Source of the DNA: Halobacillus sp. Marseille-Q1614
Lineage (GTDB): Bacteria > Bacillota > Bacilli > Bacillales > Halobacillaceae
Direction of reading: 5' to 3'
DNA length: 64,000 bases
Assembly (NCBI RefSeq): GCF_902809865.1
Contig: NZ_CADDWH010000001.1
Location: forward strand, 2,046,001-2,110,000
Shown in pieces: positions 50,224 through 58,989 of this stretch. Within the stretch, counting starts at the first letter, position 1; every line of letters starts with the position of its first letter. The notes below the pieces were generated by a model. It did not search any database and was not told where the DNA came from. It saw only the letters and a program-made list of their open reading frames with translations. Both the position numbers and the translations under genes were made by a program.

Positions 50224-51312
50224 CTAAAGTTCGAGGTGTTTATGCACCTTTTGATGGGACACAGGAAATGGATAAGAAGTCACCAACGAAGGAGATGTGA
50301 ACCTGGCATTTTCGCGATCCAGTTCTCCATTGATTACTTTGGCATGAATGACTTCCATATCCCAAATGAGGTGGGAGAAAACGTGGCGGACTCTGTCGAT
50401 TGTCGGACCTAGCTCAATTTCCAGTCCATATTCTCCGAAAAACCATGAGGGGATATCAGATTTATCGACATCCGTTAAGGGAACCATTGGATACTGCCAT
50501 AACGAAGCGAGCAGGCCGCTGTCAGGCCGTTTTTCAATTAATACCTCTCCTGCCTCGTTTTCAATAAATATAGCGGCAAAAGGCTGCTTCTTCTGTTTTT
50601 TCTTAGATGACTTTACAGGGCGTTCTGTTTCTATTCCCTTATGAAAGGCGCGGCATTCCGTTTGTACAGGACAAAGAAGACAGGAAGGAGATTTAGGCGT
50701 GCATACAATCGCACCTAATTCCATCAGGCCCTGGTTGAAAGAAGAAGGATCTTCTTTTGAAATTAGCTCTTCCACTAAAGCTTCAAATAAATTTCGCGTT
50801 TTAGCTTTAGCAATATCGTCATCTACATCTAATATTCTTGATAAAACTCTCATGACATTTCCATCAACCGCTGGTTCCGGCAGATCATAAGCGATACTTA
50901 AGATGGCGCCTTTTGTATAGGGGCCCACTCCTTTTAGCCGGCCTAGATTTTCCTTATCATCCGGCACTTTCCCATCATATTGTTCAACAACTTCTCTCAC
51001 CGCGTTTTGCAGATTGCGGGCACGGGAATAGTATCCTAACCCTTCCCAGGCTTTGAGGACAGCCTGCTCTTCGGCCTCTGCCAAGGCTTTAGGAGTCGGA
51101 AATTGAGTCAAAAAGTTATTAAAATAAGGGATGACAGTATCAACTCTTGTCTGCTGAAGCATAATTTCTGATACCCATACCCGATATGGGTCCTGATTTT
51201 CTCTCCAGGGGAGTTCACGCTGTTCTCTTTTAAACCAGTCAATTAAAAGATCTCTAAAGGCTTGGCGATCAAAATTCTCTAAAATAATCGATACTTTATC
51301 TTGTTTGTTCAT
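50224..51312 (-). CDS. mutY: A/G-specific adenine glycosylase
   Basis: A 362-aa base-excision repair enzyme that removes adenine mispaired with 8-oxoguanine. The catalytic acid is E49 in SEIMLQQTRVDTV, and D150 lies in the helix-hairpin-helix GPD motif (LKGVGPYTKGAILSIA.. VDGNV). The 4Fe-4S loop is C-X6-C-X2-C-X5-C (CTPKSPSCLLCPVQTEC). A Nudix-like C-terminal domain (about 240-360) reads 8-oxoG. ATG at 51312 follows GGGTGA; an in-frame ATG 72 bp upstream overlaps the yfhP promoter region and is rejected. Confidence 0.95.
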   Translation of the reverse strand: MNKQDKVSIILENFDRQAFRDLLIDWFKREQRELPWRENQDPYRVWVSEIMLQQTRVDTVIPYFNNFLTQFPTPKALAEAEEQAVLKAWEGLGYYSRARNLQNAVREVVEQYDGKVPDDKENLGRLKGVGPYTKGAILSIAYDLPEPAVDGNVMRVLSRILDVDDDIAKAKTRNLFEALVEELISKEDPSSFNQGLMELGAIVCTPKSPSCLLCPVQTECRAFHKGIETERPVKSSKKKQKKQPFAAIFIENEAGEVLIEKRPDSGLLASLWQYPMVPLTDVDKSDIPSWFFGEYGLEIELGPTIDRVRHVFSHLIWDMEVIHAKVINGELDRENARFTSPSLVTSYPFPVSHQKVHKHLEL

Positions 51313-51370
51313 CAAATCACCCTTCGTGGTACACTTGTTAATATGAATGTCGGCCAAAGGAGGAAGCTTT

Positions 51371-52372
51371 ATGGATACAGGCACTCACGTAGTTATGGGG
51401 GTGGCTCTTGGCGGTTTGGCTACGTTAGACCCGGTTGTACATGCTGACCCCACACTATTTAACGCGGTGCTTGTCGGAACACTCGTCGGCTCCCAAGCCC
51501 CCGATTCTGACACAATATTAAAACTCAAAAACAATGCCGTGTATATTAGACACCACCGTGGCATCACCCACTCTATTCCGGCTGTGATATTATGGGGAAT
51601 AGGAATTGCCACAACCATTTACTTATTCGCGCCTGAAGTCAATTTTCTGCATCTTTGGCTTTGGACGTTTCTGGCTGTCATACTGCACGTTTTTGTTGAT
51701 GTATTTAATGCTTATGGAACACAGGCCTACCGCCCGTTCACGAAAAGATGGGTCGCTTATGGTTTTATCAACACCTTTGACCCCTATATATTTATTATGC
51801 ATTTAGCCGGTATCGTCGCATGGAATCTCGGAGCTAATCCCGGATATGTCTGGCTGATTATATATTTTGTAATTGCCTTGTACTATGTTAAACGATATTT
51901 TGATAAACGTGAACTCGTTAAGATCATTTCCAAGAATTTCTCTAATATCGTTCAAATCGCCACATCACCTACGATGAAGCAGAATGTGTGGAGAATTGCG
52001 ATCGAGACGGACACCCATTACTATGTAGGCAGAGCAGTAGACGGGCACATTAAAATCCTTGATGAATTTGAATACAAAGAAATTGACGATGAAGACCCGA
52101 TTGTAAAGAAAGCCTTAAGTGATCCTAATATAAGGGCATTCCTTTCATTCTCTCCGGTTTACCGTTACGAGCTCAGTTATCACGATGAGTACACAGAAGT
52201 CCGGTTTATAGATTTGCGCTACCGTTCAAAAGGACGCTACCCATTTGTTGCGGTTGCTCAGATTGACGATGAACATGGCGATCAGCTAAAAATTCTCAAT
52301 TCCTATACGGGATGGGTATTTACCGAAGAAAAATTACAGGACAAATTAACAGTGGCCGCAGAACCAGAATGA
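51371..52372 (+). CDS. yfhP: Membrane-bound metal-dependent hydrolase YfhP (YdjM family)
   Basis: A 333-aa protein of the YdjM/LexA-regulated-like membrane hydrolase family (PF04307). The N-terminal half has three to five helices and conserved histidines: H6 in DTGTHVVMG, the HHRGITHS motif (about residues 61-68) and HVFVDVFNAYG near 110. The C-terminal half is soluble and variable. B. subtilis YfhP also adjoins mutY. ATG at 51371 follows AAAGGAGG. It is divergent from mutY; substrate unknown. Confidence 0.88.
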   Translation: MDTGTHVVMGVALGGLATLDPVVHADPTLFNAVLVGTLVGSQAPDSDTILKLKNNAVYIRHHRGITHSIPAVILWGIGIATTIYLFAPEVNFLHLWLWTFLAVILHVFVDVFNAYGTQAYRPFTKRWVAYGFINTFDPYIFIMHLAGIVAWNLGANPGYVWLIIYFVIALYYVKRYFDKRELVKIISKNFSNIVQIATSPTMKQNVWRIAIETDTHYYVGRAVDGHIKILDEFEYKEIDDEDPIVKKALSDPNIRAFLSFSPVYRYELSYHDEYTEVRFIDLRYRSKGRYPFVAVAQIDDEHGDQLKILNSYTGWVFTEEKLQDKLTVAAEPE

Positions 52373-52407
52373 AGGATCCTAAGCAGGCTTAGGATCCTTC
52401 ATTTTTT
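52370..52407 (+). terminator. Intrinsic terminator of yfhP
   Basis: Perfect 15-bp stem TGAAGGATCCTAAGC / GCTTAGGATCCTTCA then TTTTTT. Confidence 0.85.
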
Positions 52408-52672
52408 ATTGTAAATATCCTCTTTTTTTCAGCATCTCTTTATACTTTGGATTAGTCGCCGCATACTCATGAAGCTTTGGTCCGTAAAATGAGATCCATT
52501 GAGAAACAATTTGTTCAGTCATCTGTTTGCCCTGATACTCATGACCTGATTTCGCTCTCGTCGCTTCAAAGTCTTCCCAGAGCAATTCCACCCAGGTTCT
52601 TGCCTGTTCAATCGTTAAATGATCATTACGATTATACAGATCTTCTGCAAGCCTTTTAAAGATATCTTCCAT
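52406..52672 (-). CDS. yfhJ: YfhJ family protein
   Basis: An 88-aa, helical, cytosolic protein with the conserved ARTWVELLWEDFEATRAK segment. B. subtilis yfhJ lies next to sspK, as here, although here the two are divergent (52672 and 52783). It starts at 52672 after GAGGTGAAA. No function is established for the family. Confidence 0.85.
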   Translation of the reverse strand: MEDIFKRLAEDLYNRNDHLTIEQARTWVELLWEDFEATRAKSGHEYQGKQMTEQIVSQWISFYGPKLHEYAATNPKYKEMLKKRGYLQ

Positions 52673-52782
52673 AGCATTTCACCTCAACTCTGGCAATGAT
52701 TACAATCCATTTTACCACATAACGCCTGCTGTACTGCACATACTAAGCTTGCCACAACTGTGGCCTATTAGGAGGAGAACTG

Positions 52783-52947
52783 ATGCGAAATAAAGCAAAA
52801 GGATTTCCCAATAAAAAAATGACTTCAGCACCTGATGATCAAAGCGAATTTTTGGCGCTGCGTCCAAATGGCACCATTAATTCAAACCCTCAAGAAAGAG
52901 CCATGCATTCGAGAGAACGCGATGTTAACAAAGGAGGAAGGTACTGA
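52783..52947 (+). CDS. sspK: Small acid-soluble spore protein K
   Basis: A 54-aa basic minor SASP. It begins MRNKAKGFPNKK and contains RPNGTINSNPQERA, the conserved core of SspK. AGGAGG precedes the ATG at 52783. The stop codon overlaps the start of the next small gene by one base (TGATG). SspK is made in the forespore under SigG and packed in the spore core. Confidence 0.88.
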   Translation: MRNKAKGFPNKKMTSAPDDQSEFLALRPNGTINSNPQERAMHSRERDVNKGGRY

Positions 52948-53084
52948 TGGAAAAGCGAAAAAAATCTATCTCTTCACGTACCCTCCATAGAGGGACAAAG
53001 CATCTCAGCCACCGGGTAAACGGCGAAACCGAACAGACACAGTCTCAGCAAATTATTGAAACACAAATGCGTAAAACACGCTAA
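52947..53084 (+). CDS. Small YpzG-like protein
   Basis: A 45-aa basic protein translated from an ATG that overlaps the sspK stop codon, with AAAGGAGG inside the sspK 3' end. Its C-terminal VNGETEQTQSQQIIETQMRK resembles the YpzG family, SQVNGET.. followed by I..ENQxRK; this is a by-eye match. B. subtilis has yfhE-type small genes nearby. Coupling to sspK suggests forespore expression. Function unknown. Confidence 0.65.
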   Translation: MEKRKKSISSRTLHRGTKHLSHRVNGETEQTQSQQIIETQMRKTR

Positions 53085-53089
53085 TTCTA

Positions 53090-53117
53090 TAAACGCAGCC
53101 TTCCCTCAGGCTGCGTT
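53090..53117 (+). terminator. Intrinsic terminator of the sspK unit
   Basis: AACGCAGCC-TTCCCTCA-GGCTGCGTT followed by TTCC, a short U-run. Confidence 0.6.
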
Positions 53118-53125
53118 TTCCCCGC

Positions 53126-53464
53126 TTATACCCTTACTTGGCTGCCCAACATTGAGATAGGCAGAGCTTCTTCCTCTTCTCCTGCTTTTTCCCCGGAACC
53201 CTTCACGCGATATCCCCAGGCGAATACCCCGTTCATATACTCAATATAAAAATTGTGGGCTGGATCTCCCTCTATTTCATAATAAGTCTCCGGCTGAAAC
53301 TCCCCGGGGTCAAGCATATACGACTTAGCCATAATAATCTTACGTTCGTATACGGCGAACTCATTTACAATTCCAAGCTGTTCTGCTTTAAGCGCTTTTT
53401 CTTTAAGCTGTGCTATTTCCTCTCTTAGCTCTGTTTGCGTGTAGTCACTATATCTTTTTTCCAT
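53126..53464 (-). CDS. yfhH: YfhH family protein (DUF1811)
   Basis: A 112-aa protein with an N-terminal coiled region (RYSDYTQTELREEIAQLKEKA) and a small SH3-like C-terminal part (YIEYMNGVFAWGYRVKG). It matches DUF1811/YfhH, which in B. subtilis lies immediately next to recX. Here recX is 5.8 kb away, the gap being filled by SDR, pts and HAD genes. AAAGGAG precedes the ATG. Function not established. Confidence 0.88.
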   Translation of the reverse strand: MEKRYSDYTQTELREEIAQLKEKALKAEQLGIVNEFAVYERKIIMAKSYMLDPGEFQPETYYEIEGDPAHNFYIEYMNGVFAWGYRVKGSGEKAGEEEEALPISMLGSQVRV

Positions 53465-53559
53465 TTAACTCGCTCCTTTAAAGTATCCTGTTTTCATTTT
53501 ATCAGTCTTTTGTCACAATAGAAATGAGGAACCTATACATCAAGGGGAGGAAACGCAGA

Positions 53560-54219
53560 ATGAAAAATGTCTTAATTACAGGTGGAGGGACGGGGCTTGG
53601 CCGAGCTCTCGCCCTGAAGTATTCTCAAAATGATTATCACGTTATTTTAACAGGAAGAACGGATCTCAATCTCCTGATGGTACAGAAAGAAATTCAGGAA
53701 AACGGCGGATCAGCTGAAGTTATTGTATGTGACGTAAGAGAGCCGGCTTCTGTAGAAGAAGTTTTTAAACAGCTTGATCATTTAAATGTTCTTATTAACA
53801 ATGCAGGGCTTGGCATATTTGGCCCGCTGGATGAGTACAAGGAAAAAGACATCGACTGCCTTTTCGATACAAATGTTAAAGGAACGATTTTAATGACCCA
53901 GCGGGCGGCCTCCCTTCTTAAGCAGGCAAACGGGCGTGTATTAAACATTATTTCAACAGCCGGTCTGCGCGGCAAAAATAACGAAACGATATACTGCGCT
54001 TCCAAGTTTGCTGTACGAGGTTTTACCGAAAGCCTTCATAAAGAATGGGAAAACGAGCCGATCACTGCTACAGCAGTCTATATGGGCGGAATGAACACAC
54101 CTTTTTGGGACGAGAGTGAACACGTAAAAGACCCTTCTCAGCTAAAAGGACCTGAAGTAGTAGCAGACCAAATCTTCAAGGAAGACGACGGGCGCGCCGA
54201 GATCATCGTTGATCGTTAA
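53560..54219 (+). CDS. Short-chain dehydrogenase/reductase
   Basis: A 219-aa classical SDR. It has the cofactor motif GGGTGLGRA (residues 8-16), NNAGLG near 79-84, and the catalytic Ser/Tyr/Lys in STAGLRGKNNETIYCASK (about 131-148). NADP preference and substrate are unknown. ATG at 53560 follows GGGGAGG; the ATG 36 bp upstream has no ribosome site. It converges on ptsH with a shared terminator, and has no close counterpart in the yfh locus of B. subtilis. Confidence 0.88.
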   Translation: MKNVLITGGGTGLGRALALKYSQNDYHVILTGRTDLNLLMVQKEIQENGGSAEVIVCDVREPASVEEVFKQLDHLNVLINNAGLGIFGPLDEYKEKDIDCLFDTNVKGTILMTQRAASLLKQANGRVLNIISTAGLRGKNNETIYCASKFAVRGFTESLHKEWENEPITATAVYMGGMNTPFWDESEHVKDPSQLKGPEVVADQIFKEDDGRAEIIVDR

Positions 54220-54227
54220 TAGGCAAA

Positions 54228-54264
54228 CAAAAAAGGATCCGGTTTTTACACCGGATCCTTTTTA
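54228..54264. terminator. Bidirectional terminator between the SDR gene and ptsH
   Basis: AAAAGGATCCGG and CCGGATCCTTTT flank a short loop, with A/T runs on both sides. Confidence 0.9.
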
Positions 54265-54531
54265 TTATTCGCCTAAGCCTTCTTCTTTTGTTTTCTTCAC
54301 AAGTGCTTCTACTGCTTCCTCAGCGTCAGAACCTTCCGCTGTGTACTTAATTTCCGCACCGTTAGGAATACCAAGAGACATAACACCCATAATGGATTTC
54401 ATGTTTACTGACTTTCCTTTGTACTCGATGTTTACGTCTGCTTCGTACTGGCCTGCCACCTGTACAAGTGCTGTAGCTGGACGAGCGTGCACTCCATCAG
54501 CTGCAGTGATTTTCATTGTTTGTTCTGCCAT
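54265..54531 (-). CDS. ptsH: Phosphocarrier protein HPr
   Basis: An 88-aa HPr. H15 in GVHARPAT is phosphorylated by enzyme I for sugar uptake, and S46 in MKSIMGV is the HprK/P target for catabolite repression with CcpA. It starts 11 bp after ptsG, so both are in one transcript. A terminator follows immediately; ptsI, normally next, is missing from the window. Confidence 0.96.
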   Translation of the reverse strand: MAEQTMKITAADGVHARPATALVQVAGQYEADVNIEYKGKSVNMKSIMGVMSLGIPNGAEIKYTAEGSDAEEAVEALVKKTKEEGLGE

Positions 54532-54542
54532 AATAATTCCTC

Positions 54543-56585
54543 CTAAGATTTAGTAATGGTAATGATATTTTCTGTCTTGTCAACTTCACCAGCTGCTGTT
54601 ATTTCTACCTTTTGCCCTTCTTCAAGGTTGGTAAACACAATTGGTGTTACGATCGACGCAGCATGCTCACTTATATAGTCAAGGTCAACATCCATGAGAG
54701 GTTGTCCTTTTGTTACTGTATCGCCCTCTTCTACTTTAGAAGTGAACCCTTCACCTTTAAGCTTCACGGTGTCAATTCCAATATGAATTAAAATTTCCAT
54801 ACCGTTTTCTGCCTGTAAACCGATCGCATGCTTGGTTGGGAAGACATTCAGTACTTTACCATTGATAGGCGAAATAATTTTACCATCAATCGGCTCAATT
54901 GCAAAGCCATCTCCCATCATCTTACCTGAAAATACTTGGTCAGGCACCTCTTCAATTGGTAAAACTTTACCTTTCATCGGACTTACAAAATCTAATTCTC
55001 CACCGGAAACTGGAGCTGCTGCCCCTGCTTCTGCCGTGCTGTCCTTAACTGACTCTTCACGGGCTCTCGGTGATTTCCCATCAATAATATCCTGCATTTG
55101 ACCTCTTAGTGTATCAGAAACAGGCCCGAAGATTGCTTGAATGTTATTTCCAACTTCCATAACTCCGGAAGCCCCTAACTGCTTCAAGCGGTCTTTATTA
55201 ACATTTCCCTTGTCATGTACTGAAACTCTTAAACGTGTAATACAAGCGTCAAGATAGCTGATGTTCTTCTCTCCGCCCATAGCTTCAAGAATTTCAAATG
55301 GCTTATCGTCAGTGGATCCCCCACCTACATCACTGTCTGCTGATTCATCTTCACGTCCTGGAGTCGCCAAGTTAAATTTAAGAATAGCCCAGCGGAAACC
55401 GAAGTAGTAAATGACAGAGAAGATCAGACCAACGATGATGACCCACCACCAGTCGGTACGGTTAGGTAGAATTCCAAAGAGGATAAAGTCAATAAGCCCT
55501 CCAGAGAACGTCTGACCAATTTTGACATTAAGCAGTTCCATAGTCATAAACGACAGACCCGCAAAAATGGCGTGAATACCAAACAATAATGGTGCAACAA
55601 ATAAGAAAGAAAATTCAATTGGCTCAGTAATACCTGTTAAGAAAGATGTTAATGCGGCAGAAAGCATAATACCTCCGACAACTTTCTTTCTTTCAGGCTT
55701 GGCTGTATGATAAATCGCTAACGCTGCTGCCGGCAGACCAAACATCATGAATGGGAATTTACCAACCATGAAGGTACCAGCTGTAAACTCAACACCATCT
55801 CTTAACTGAGCAAAGAAAATACTTTGGTCACCACGTACAATGTTACCGGCTTCAGTTGTATATGATCCAAACTCAAACCAGAACGGTGAGTAGAAGATGT
55901 GGTGGAGACCAAATGGAATGAGTGAACGTTCGATAACACCAAAGAAGAAAGCAGAAATTGTCTGGTTCCCTTCAAGCATCAGGTGGGATAAAGCGTTCAG
56001 TCCATTTTGAGCAAAAGGCCACAACCATAACATAATCATACCTAGAAATAATGATGAAAAAGCGGTGATAATCGGAACAAATCGTTTACCAGCAAAGAAC
56101 CCTAAGAATTGCGGAAGCTCAATATTAAAGTATCGATTATACAAAAAAGCTGCTAACACACCAACGATGATACCGCCGAAAACACCCGTTTGCAGGGTCG
56201 GTATCCCCAGGACATCTGCATAGGCAGGATCACTGGCCGCCATATCTGCGTCTACATTCCCAAGAACCCCCATAACAACATTCATAATTAAATAACCGAT
56301 AATCGCGGCTAAACCTGCTACTCCATCGCCCTTAGCGAGCCCTATGGCCACACCTACAGCAAAGAGTAAAGGCAAGTTGGCAAATACAACATTACCAGCG
56401 GATGCCATAACTTCAAGAAACGTTTGTACCCATGGAGTCCCGAAGAATGGAACCCTGTCCACAAAGTCATCCTGAGCGAAGCTTGTACCGAATGCCAGTA
56501 AAATACCAGCGGCTGGAAGCAATGCAACCGGCGTCATTAAAGCTTTACCGATCTTTTGCAAAGTACCAAAAGCATTCTTAAACAT
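54543..56585 (-). CDS. ptsG: PTS glucose transporter subunit IICBA
   Basis: A 680-aa fused permease. The EIIC membrane domain covers about 1-400, EIIB about 430-510 with the phosphorylated cysteine in [12 protein letters not shown], and EIIA about 550-670 with the histidine in [15 protein letters not shown]. It imports and phosphorylates glucose using HPr. Order ptsG-ptsH behind glcT is the B. subtilis order. Expression should depend on GlcT antitermination in the upstream leader (RAT and terminator at 56951-57057). About 370 nt separate that terminator and the start codon, filled by two structured repeats. Confidence 0.95.
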   Translation of the reverse strand: MFKNAFGTLQKIGKALMTPVALLPAAGILLAFGTSFAQDDFVDRVPFFGTPWVQTFLEVMASAGNVVFANLPLLFAVGVAIGLAKGDGVAGLAAIIGYLIMNVVMGVLGNVDADMAASDPAYADVLGIPTLQTGVFGGIIVGVLAAFLYNRYFNIELPQFLGFFAGKRFVPIITAFSSLFLGMIMLWLWPFAQNGLNALSHLMLEGNQTISAFFFGVIERSLIPFGLHHIFYSPFWFEFGSYTTEAGNIVRGDQSIFFAQLRDGVEFTAGTFMVGKFPFMMFGLPAAALAIYHTAKPERKKVVGGIMLSAALTSFLTGITEPIEFSFLFVAPLLFGIHAIFAGLSFMTMELLNVKIGQTFSGGLIDFILFGILPNRTDWWWVIIVGLIFSVIYYFGFRWAILKFNLATPGREDESADSDVGGGSTDDKPFEILEAMGGEKNISYLDACITRLRVSVHDKGNVNKDRLKQLGASGVMEVGNNIQAIFGPVSDTLRGQMQDIIDGKSPRAREESVKDSTAEAGAAAPVSGGELDFVSPMKGKVLPIEEVPDQVFSGKMMGDGFAIEPIDGKIISPINGKVLNVFPTKHAIGLQAENGMEILIHIGIDTVKLKGEGFTSKVEEGDTVTKGQPLMDVDLDYISEHAASIVTPIVFTNLEEGQKVEITAAGEVDKTENIITITKS

Positions 56586-56668
56586 AAGTATTTCCTCCCA
56601 TTTTTTATATTATGTGATACAAAAACAACAATTATCAGAAAAATAAAACGGTTACACGAAAAGCGGCA

Positions 56669-56766
56669 GTGCCTTGATCAGCTGCGTCAAGCATAAGACA
56701 AGATCTGCAGTGAAGCGATTTATCTTCACGAAAGAGATTGTCTTATGCCCTCGAGCAGCTAGGCAC
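56669..56766. repeat. Structured hairpin repeat, unit 1, in the ptsG leader
   Basis: Nested complementary arms GTGCCT/AGGCAC, AGCTGC/GCAGCT, GCATAAGACAA/TTGTCTTATGC and GTGAAG/CTTCAC form one long imperfect stem. The core is shared with unit 2. Confidence 0.8.
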
Positions 56767-56792
56767 CCAAGCTGGACACAATGAAAAGTGGA

Positions 56793-56889
56793 GAGGGGCT
56801 GGAAGACCTGACACGCATAAGCAAAATGCCGAAGTGAAGCGCTGTTCTTCACATAGGCAGATTGCTTATGACGCGAAGGTCTGCCCCTC
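56793..56889. repeat. Structured hairpin repeat, unit 2, in the ptsG leader
   Basis: Nested arms GAGGGGC/GCCCCTC, AGACCT/AGGTCT, GCATAAGCAA/TTGCTTATG, TGCC/GGCA and GTGAAG/CTTCAC. Outer arms differ from unit 1 but keep pairing, which is compensatory conservation of structure. Confidence 0.82.
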
Positions 56890-56950
56890 GAAACTAGACA
56901 CCACGAAAAGTCGAGGATTCCCGCCTGAAGCAAAAAGAATATAAAGAAAG

Positions 56951-57039
56951 TAAAAAAGGCATGAGTACAAAGGGTCAAATATTACGAGAAGATATACGTA
57001 GCCTCTTCGTAACCTTTTGATCCTTCGATACTCATGCCT
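56951..57039 (-). terminator. GlcT-controlled terminator of the ptsG leader
   Basis: AGGCATGAGTA (57029-57039) and TACTCATGCCT (56957-56967) form a perfect 11-bp stem followed by TTTTTT; further inner arms (GGATCAAA/TTTGACC, TTACGA/TCGTAA) make it one long rod. Confidence 0.85.
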
Positions 57040-57057
57040 GATCGTATCAGTAACACG
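57030..57057 (-). promoter_or_regulatory. RAT antiterminator site for GlcT
   Basis: GTTACTGATACGATCAGGCA with its flanks resembles the B. subtilis ptsG ribonucleic antiterminator and overlaps the 5' arm of the terminator. GlcT binding would prevent terminator folding. The rest of the 477-bp gap is the two repeats. Confidence 0.75.
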
Positions 57058-57062
57058 TACCT

Positions 57063-57905
57063 TTAAGATTTATTAGTTAAACGCTGCAGATGAATCGTTA
57101 AGTAAATCGCCTCAGACTCATCCACGGGTTTATTCAGTTGTTTTTGCATCACTTTGATCAACTTCCATGCTAAATTATAACATACAGGATATTCTTCTTT
57201 CAACATCTTTGCTAAACGAATTTCATCCCCGATGTTCTCGTCCTGGTAGACACGATCGATTGCCCGGTGCAGATGCTGGACTAAACGGTGGTAGTCCACA
57301 CTGTGGCGGTCAATTTTTACGTTCATCGTCTCTTCTATAATATCAACAAGCTTGGTAATCAGCTGATTATGCCGATTCAGCTCTCGTAACGTTTTATCCG
57401 TTACGGCACTATGAATATGCAAAGCGATGAACCCAACCTCGCCCTCAGGGAACTCAACTCCCGTTTTGTCGTACACCATCGTGACAACTTCCATTGCGAT
57501 TTGGTATTCCTTTGGATAAAGTGATTCTATTTCCGGGAGGAAGGGATTGGTGAACTGCATATTCTTTTGTGTACGTTTAATCGCGAACGCCAGATGATCC
57601 GTTAACGCAACGTGGATATGTTCATTTAACTCCTGTCCCATCCTTTTTTCAATATGATAAAGGATATCGTTCATAAAATCGATAAAACCTTCTTCAATGT
57701 GCGGAAGCAAGTTCATGTACTGCTCTTTTTCGGTTTCATTTTTTAACAGAAAGGTTTTATCCGCTTTGTTAAATGAAACAGACTCTCCACGCTTCTTTCC
57801 AAATCCTATCCCTTTTCCTATGAGAACAACTTCTCGATAAGACGGGTGCTTGGCTATTAAAACATTATTATTTAAAATTTTATCGATCGTTATTTGTTCA
57901 CTCAT
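57063..57905 (-). CDS. glcT: Transcription antiterminator GlcT (BglG family)
   Basis: A 280-aa RNA-binding antiterminator. The N-terminal co-antiterminator domain (about 1-58, KILNNNVLIAKH..VLIGKGIGFGKK) is followed by two PTS-regulation domains with conserved histidines, for example ALTDHLAFAIKR and ALHIHSAV. Phosphorylation by EII-glucose inactivates it when glucose is absent. ATG at 57905 follows GGAGGAAACC; an ATG nine codons upstream is less well placed. It lies directly upstream of the ptsG leader. Confidence 0.93.
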   Translation of the reverse strand: MSEQITIDKILNNNVLIAKHPSYREVVLIGKGIGFGKKRGESVSFNKADKTFLLKNETEKEQYMNLLPHIEEGFIDFMNDILYHIEKRMGQELNEHIHVALTDHLAFAIKRTQKNMQFTNPFLPEIESLYPKEYQIAMEVVTMVYDKTGVEFPEGEVGFIALHIHSAVTDKTLRELNRHNQLITKLVDIIEETMNVKIDRHSVDYHRLVQHLHRAIDRVYQDENIGDEIRLAKMLKEEYPVCYNLAWKLIKVMQKQLNKPVDESEAIYLTIHLQRLTNKS

Positions 57906-58091
57906 AATGGTTTCCTCCGCAAAATGTGGCACTAAAAACGGTTACATCTCGTCAGTAACTTCTATCGTATAATTGACAATTGATTTTGACAACCTTTGAC
58001 GCAGGAATTTGTATGTGTTTCTTTTGTCCAAAACTGCGAAAACCTGTAAGATCAATGAGGTGAGCCAAGAAACGAAAAGGGGATATTTCTA

Positions 58092-58883
58092 ATGATTAAA
58101 CTGTTTATCAGTGACCTTGACGGTACGCTGTTAGGAATGGATCACTATATAAAAGATAAAGATATTCAAGCTATTAAAAAAATGTCAAAAAAAGATATCG
58201 GCTTCGTCGTAGCTTCCGGCCGCATGGACCTTGATATAGCTGAAGTATTAAAAAAAATAGAAGTAAACGGCCATCGTGTCAGCCAAAACGGCGCTTTTGT
58301 ACAAGACTTTAAGGAAAAAAAGATATATTCTGCCGCTTTTGATACGGAACCAGCCAAAAGGATAATGGATTTCATTGAAAAAGAGCCGATGGTAAAGACC
58401 GTCTCTACTAAAGATCATATTTATACGAGCGAACACAACGAATGGGTAGAGATCATCTCTAAACAGCTGTTTCAGGATGTAATCATTGAACCTAAACTAA
58501 CCTCCCAGTTTGGTAAGAAAATTACACCGGCTAAAATTACGCTGCACGGAAAAGAAGATGATGTTATTTTGGCCCATTCGCGGCTAAAAAAACATTTTGG
58601 TGCCGAATTAGATATTTTCATTTCTCATGAATCTTGTGTTGATATTATGCCGAAGCAGATTAACAAAGGAAACGGAATTCAATCACTATTGCAAGAACTT
58701 CAAATCAAACCGGAAGAAGCAGCCTGTATTGGAGATTCATTTAATGACCTGCCAATGTTTGCAGTCACTCCGCACAGTTATGCTATGTCTAGTGCCCACC
58801 CTGATGTCCAGTCAAAAGCCGCTTATGTCGTTGACCATGTATATGAAGCGATCGAAGATTTAATAGTAAAAGAATTAATCTAA
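58092..58883 (+). CDS. Cof-type HAD phosphatase
   Basis: A 263-aa HAD hydrolase of the Cof/YwpJ group (type IIB cap). The nucleophile and general acid are D8 and D10 in ISDLDGTLLG; motif II SGR near 43, and motif IV IGDSFNDLPMF near 217. Such enzymes dephosphorylate sugar phosphates, flavin or pyridoxal phosphates; the neighbouring pts genes make a sugar phosphate plausible but unproved. AAAGGGGAT precedes the ATG. It is divergent from glcT. Confidence 0.9.
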   Translation: MIKLFISDLDGTLLGMDHYIKDKDIQAIKKMSKKDIGFVVASGRMDLDIAEVLKKIEVNGHRVSQNGAFVQDFKEKKIYSAAFDTEPAKRIMDFIEKEPMVKTVSTKDHIYTSEHNEWVEIISKQLFQDVIIEPKLTSQFGKKITPAKITLHGKEDDVILAHSRLKKHFGAELDIFISHESCVDIMPKQINKGNGIQSLLQELQIKPEEAACIGDSFNDLPMFAVTPHSYAMSSAHPDVQSKAAYVVDHVYEAIEDLIVKELI

Positions 58884-58989
58884 AACAAGACCCCTTTCGA
58901 GTTCCGCATGAAAGGAGAGGAGAACAGAGATTAGAGCAGCGAATTAGTCTCTCGACAACGGGGCTTCATGAAATTCAGTGGAAAGAGAA

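Noticed and set aside
56652..56978. 108-codon minus-strand ORF in the ptsG leader
   Set aside because: It is produced by the two structured hairpin repeats and the terminator; no ribosome site.
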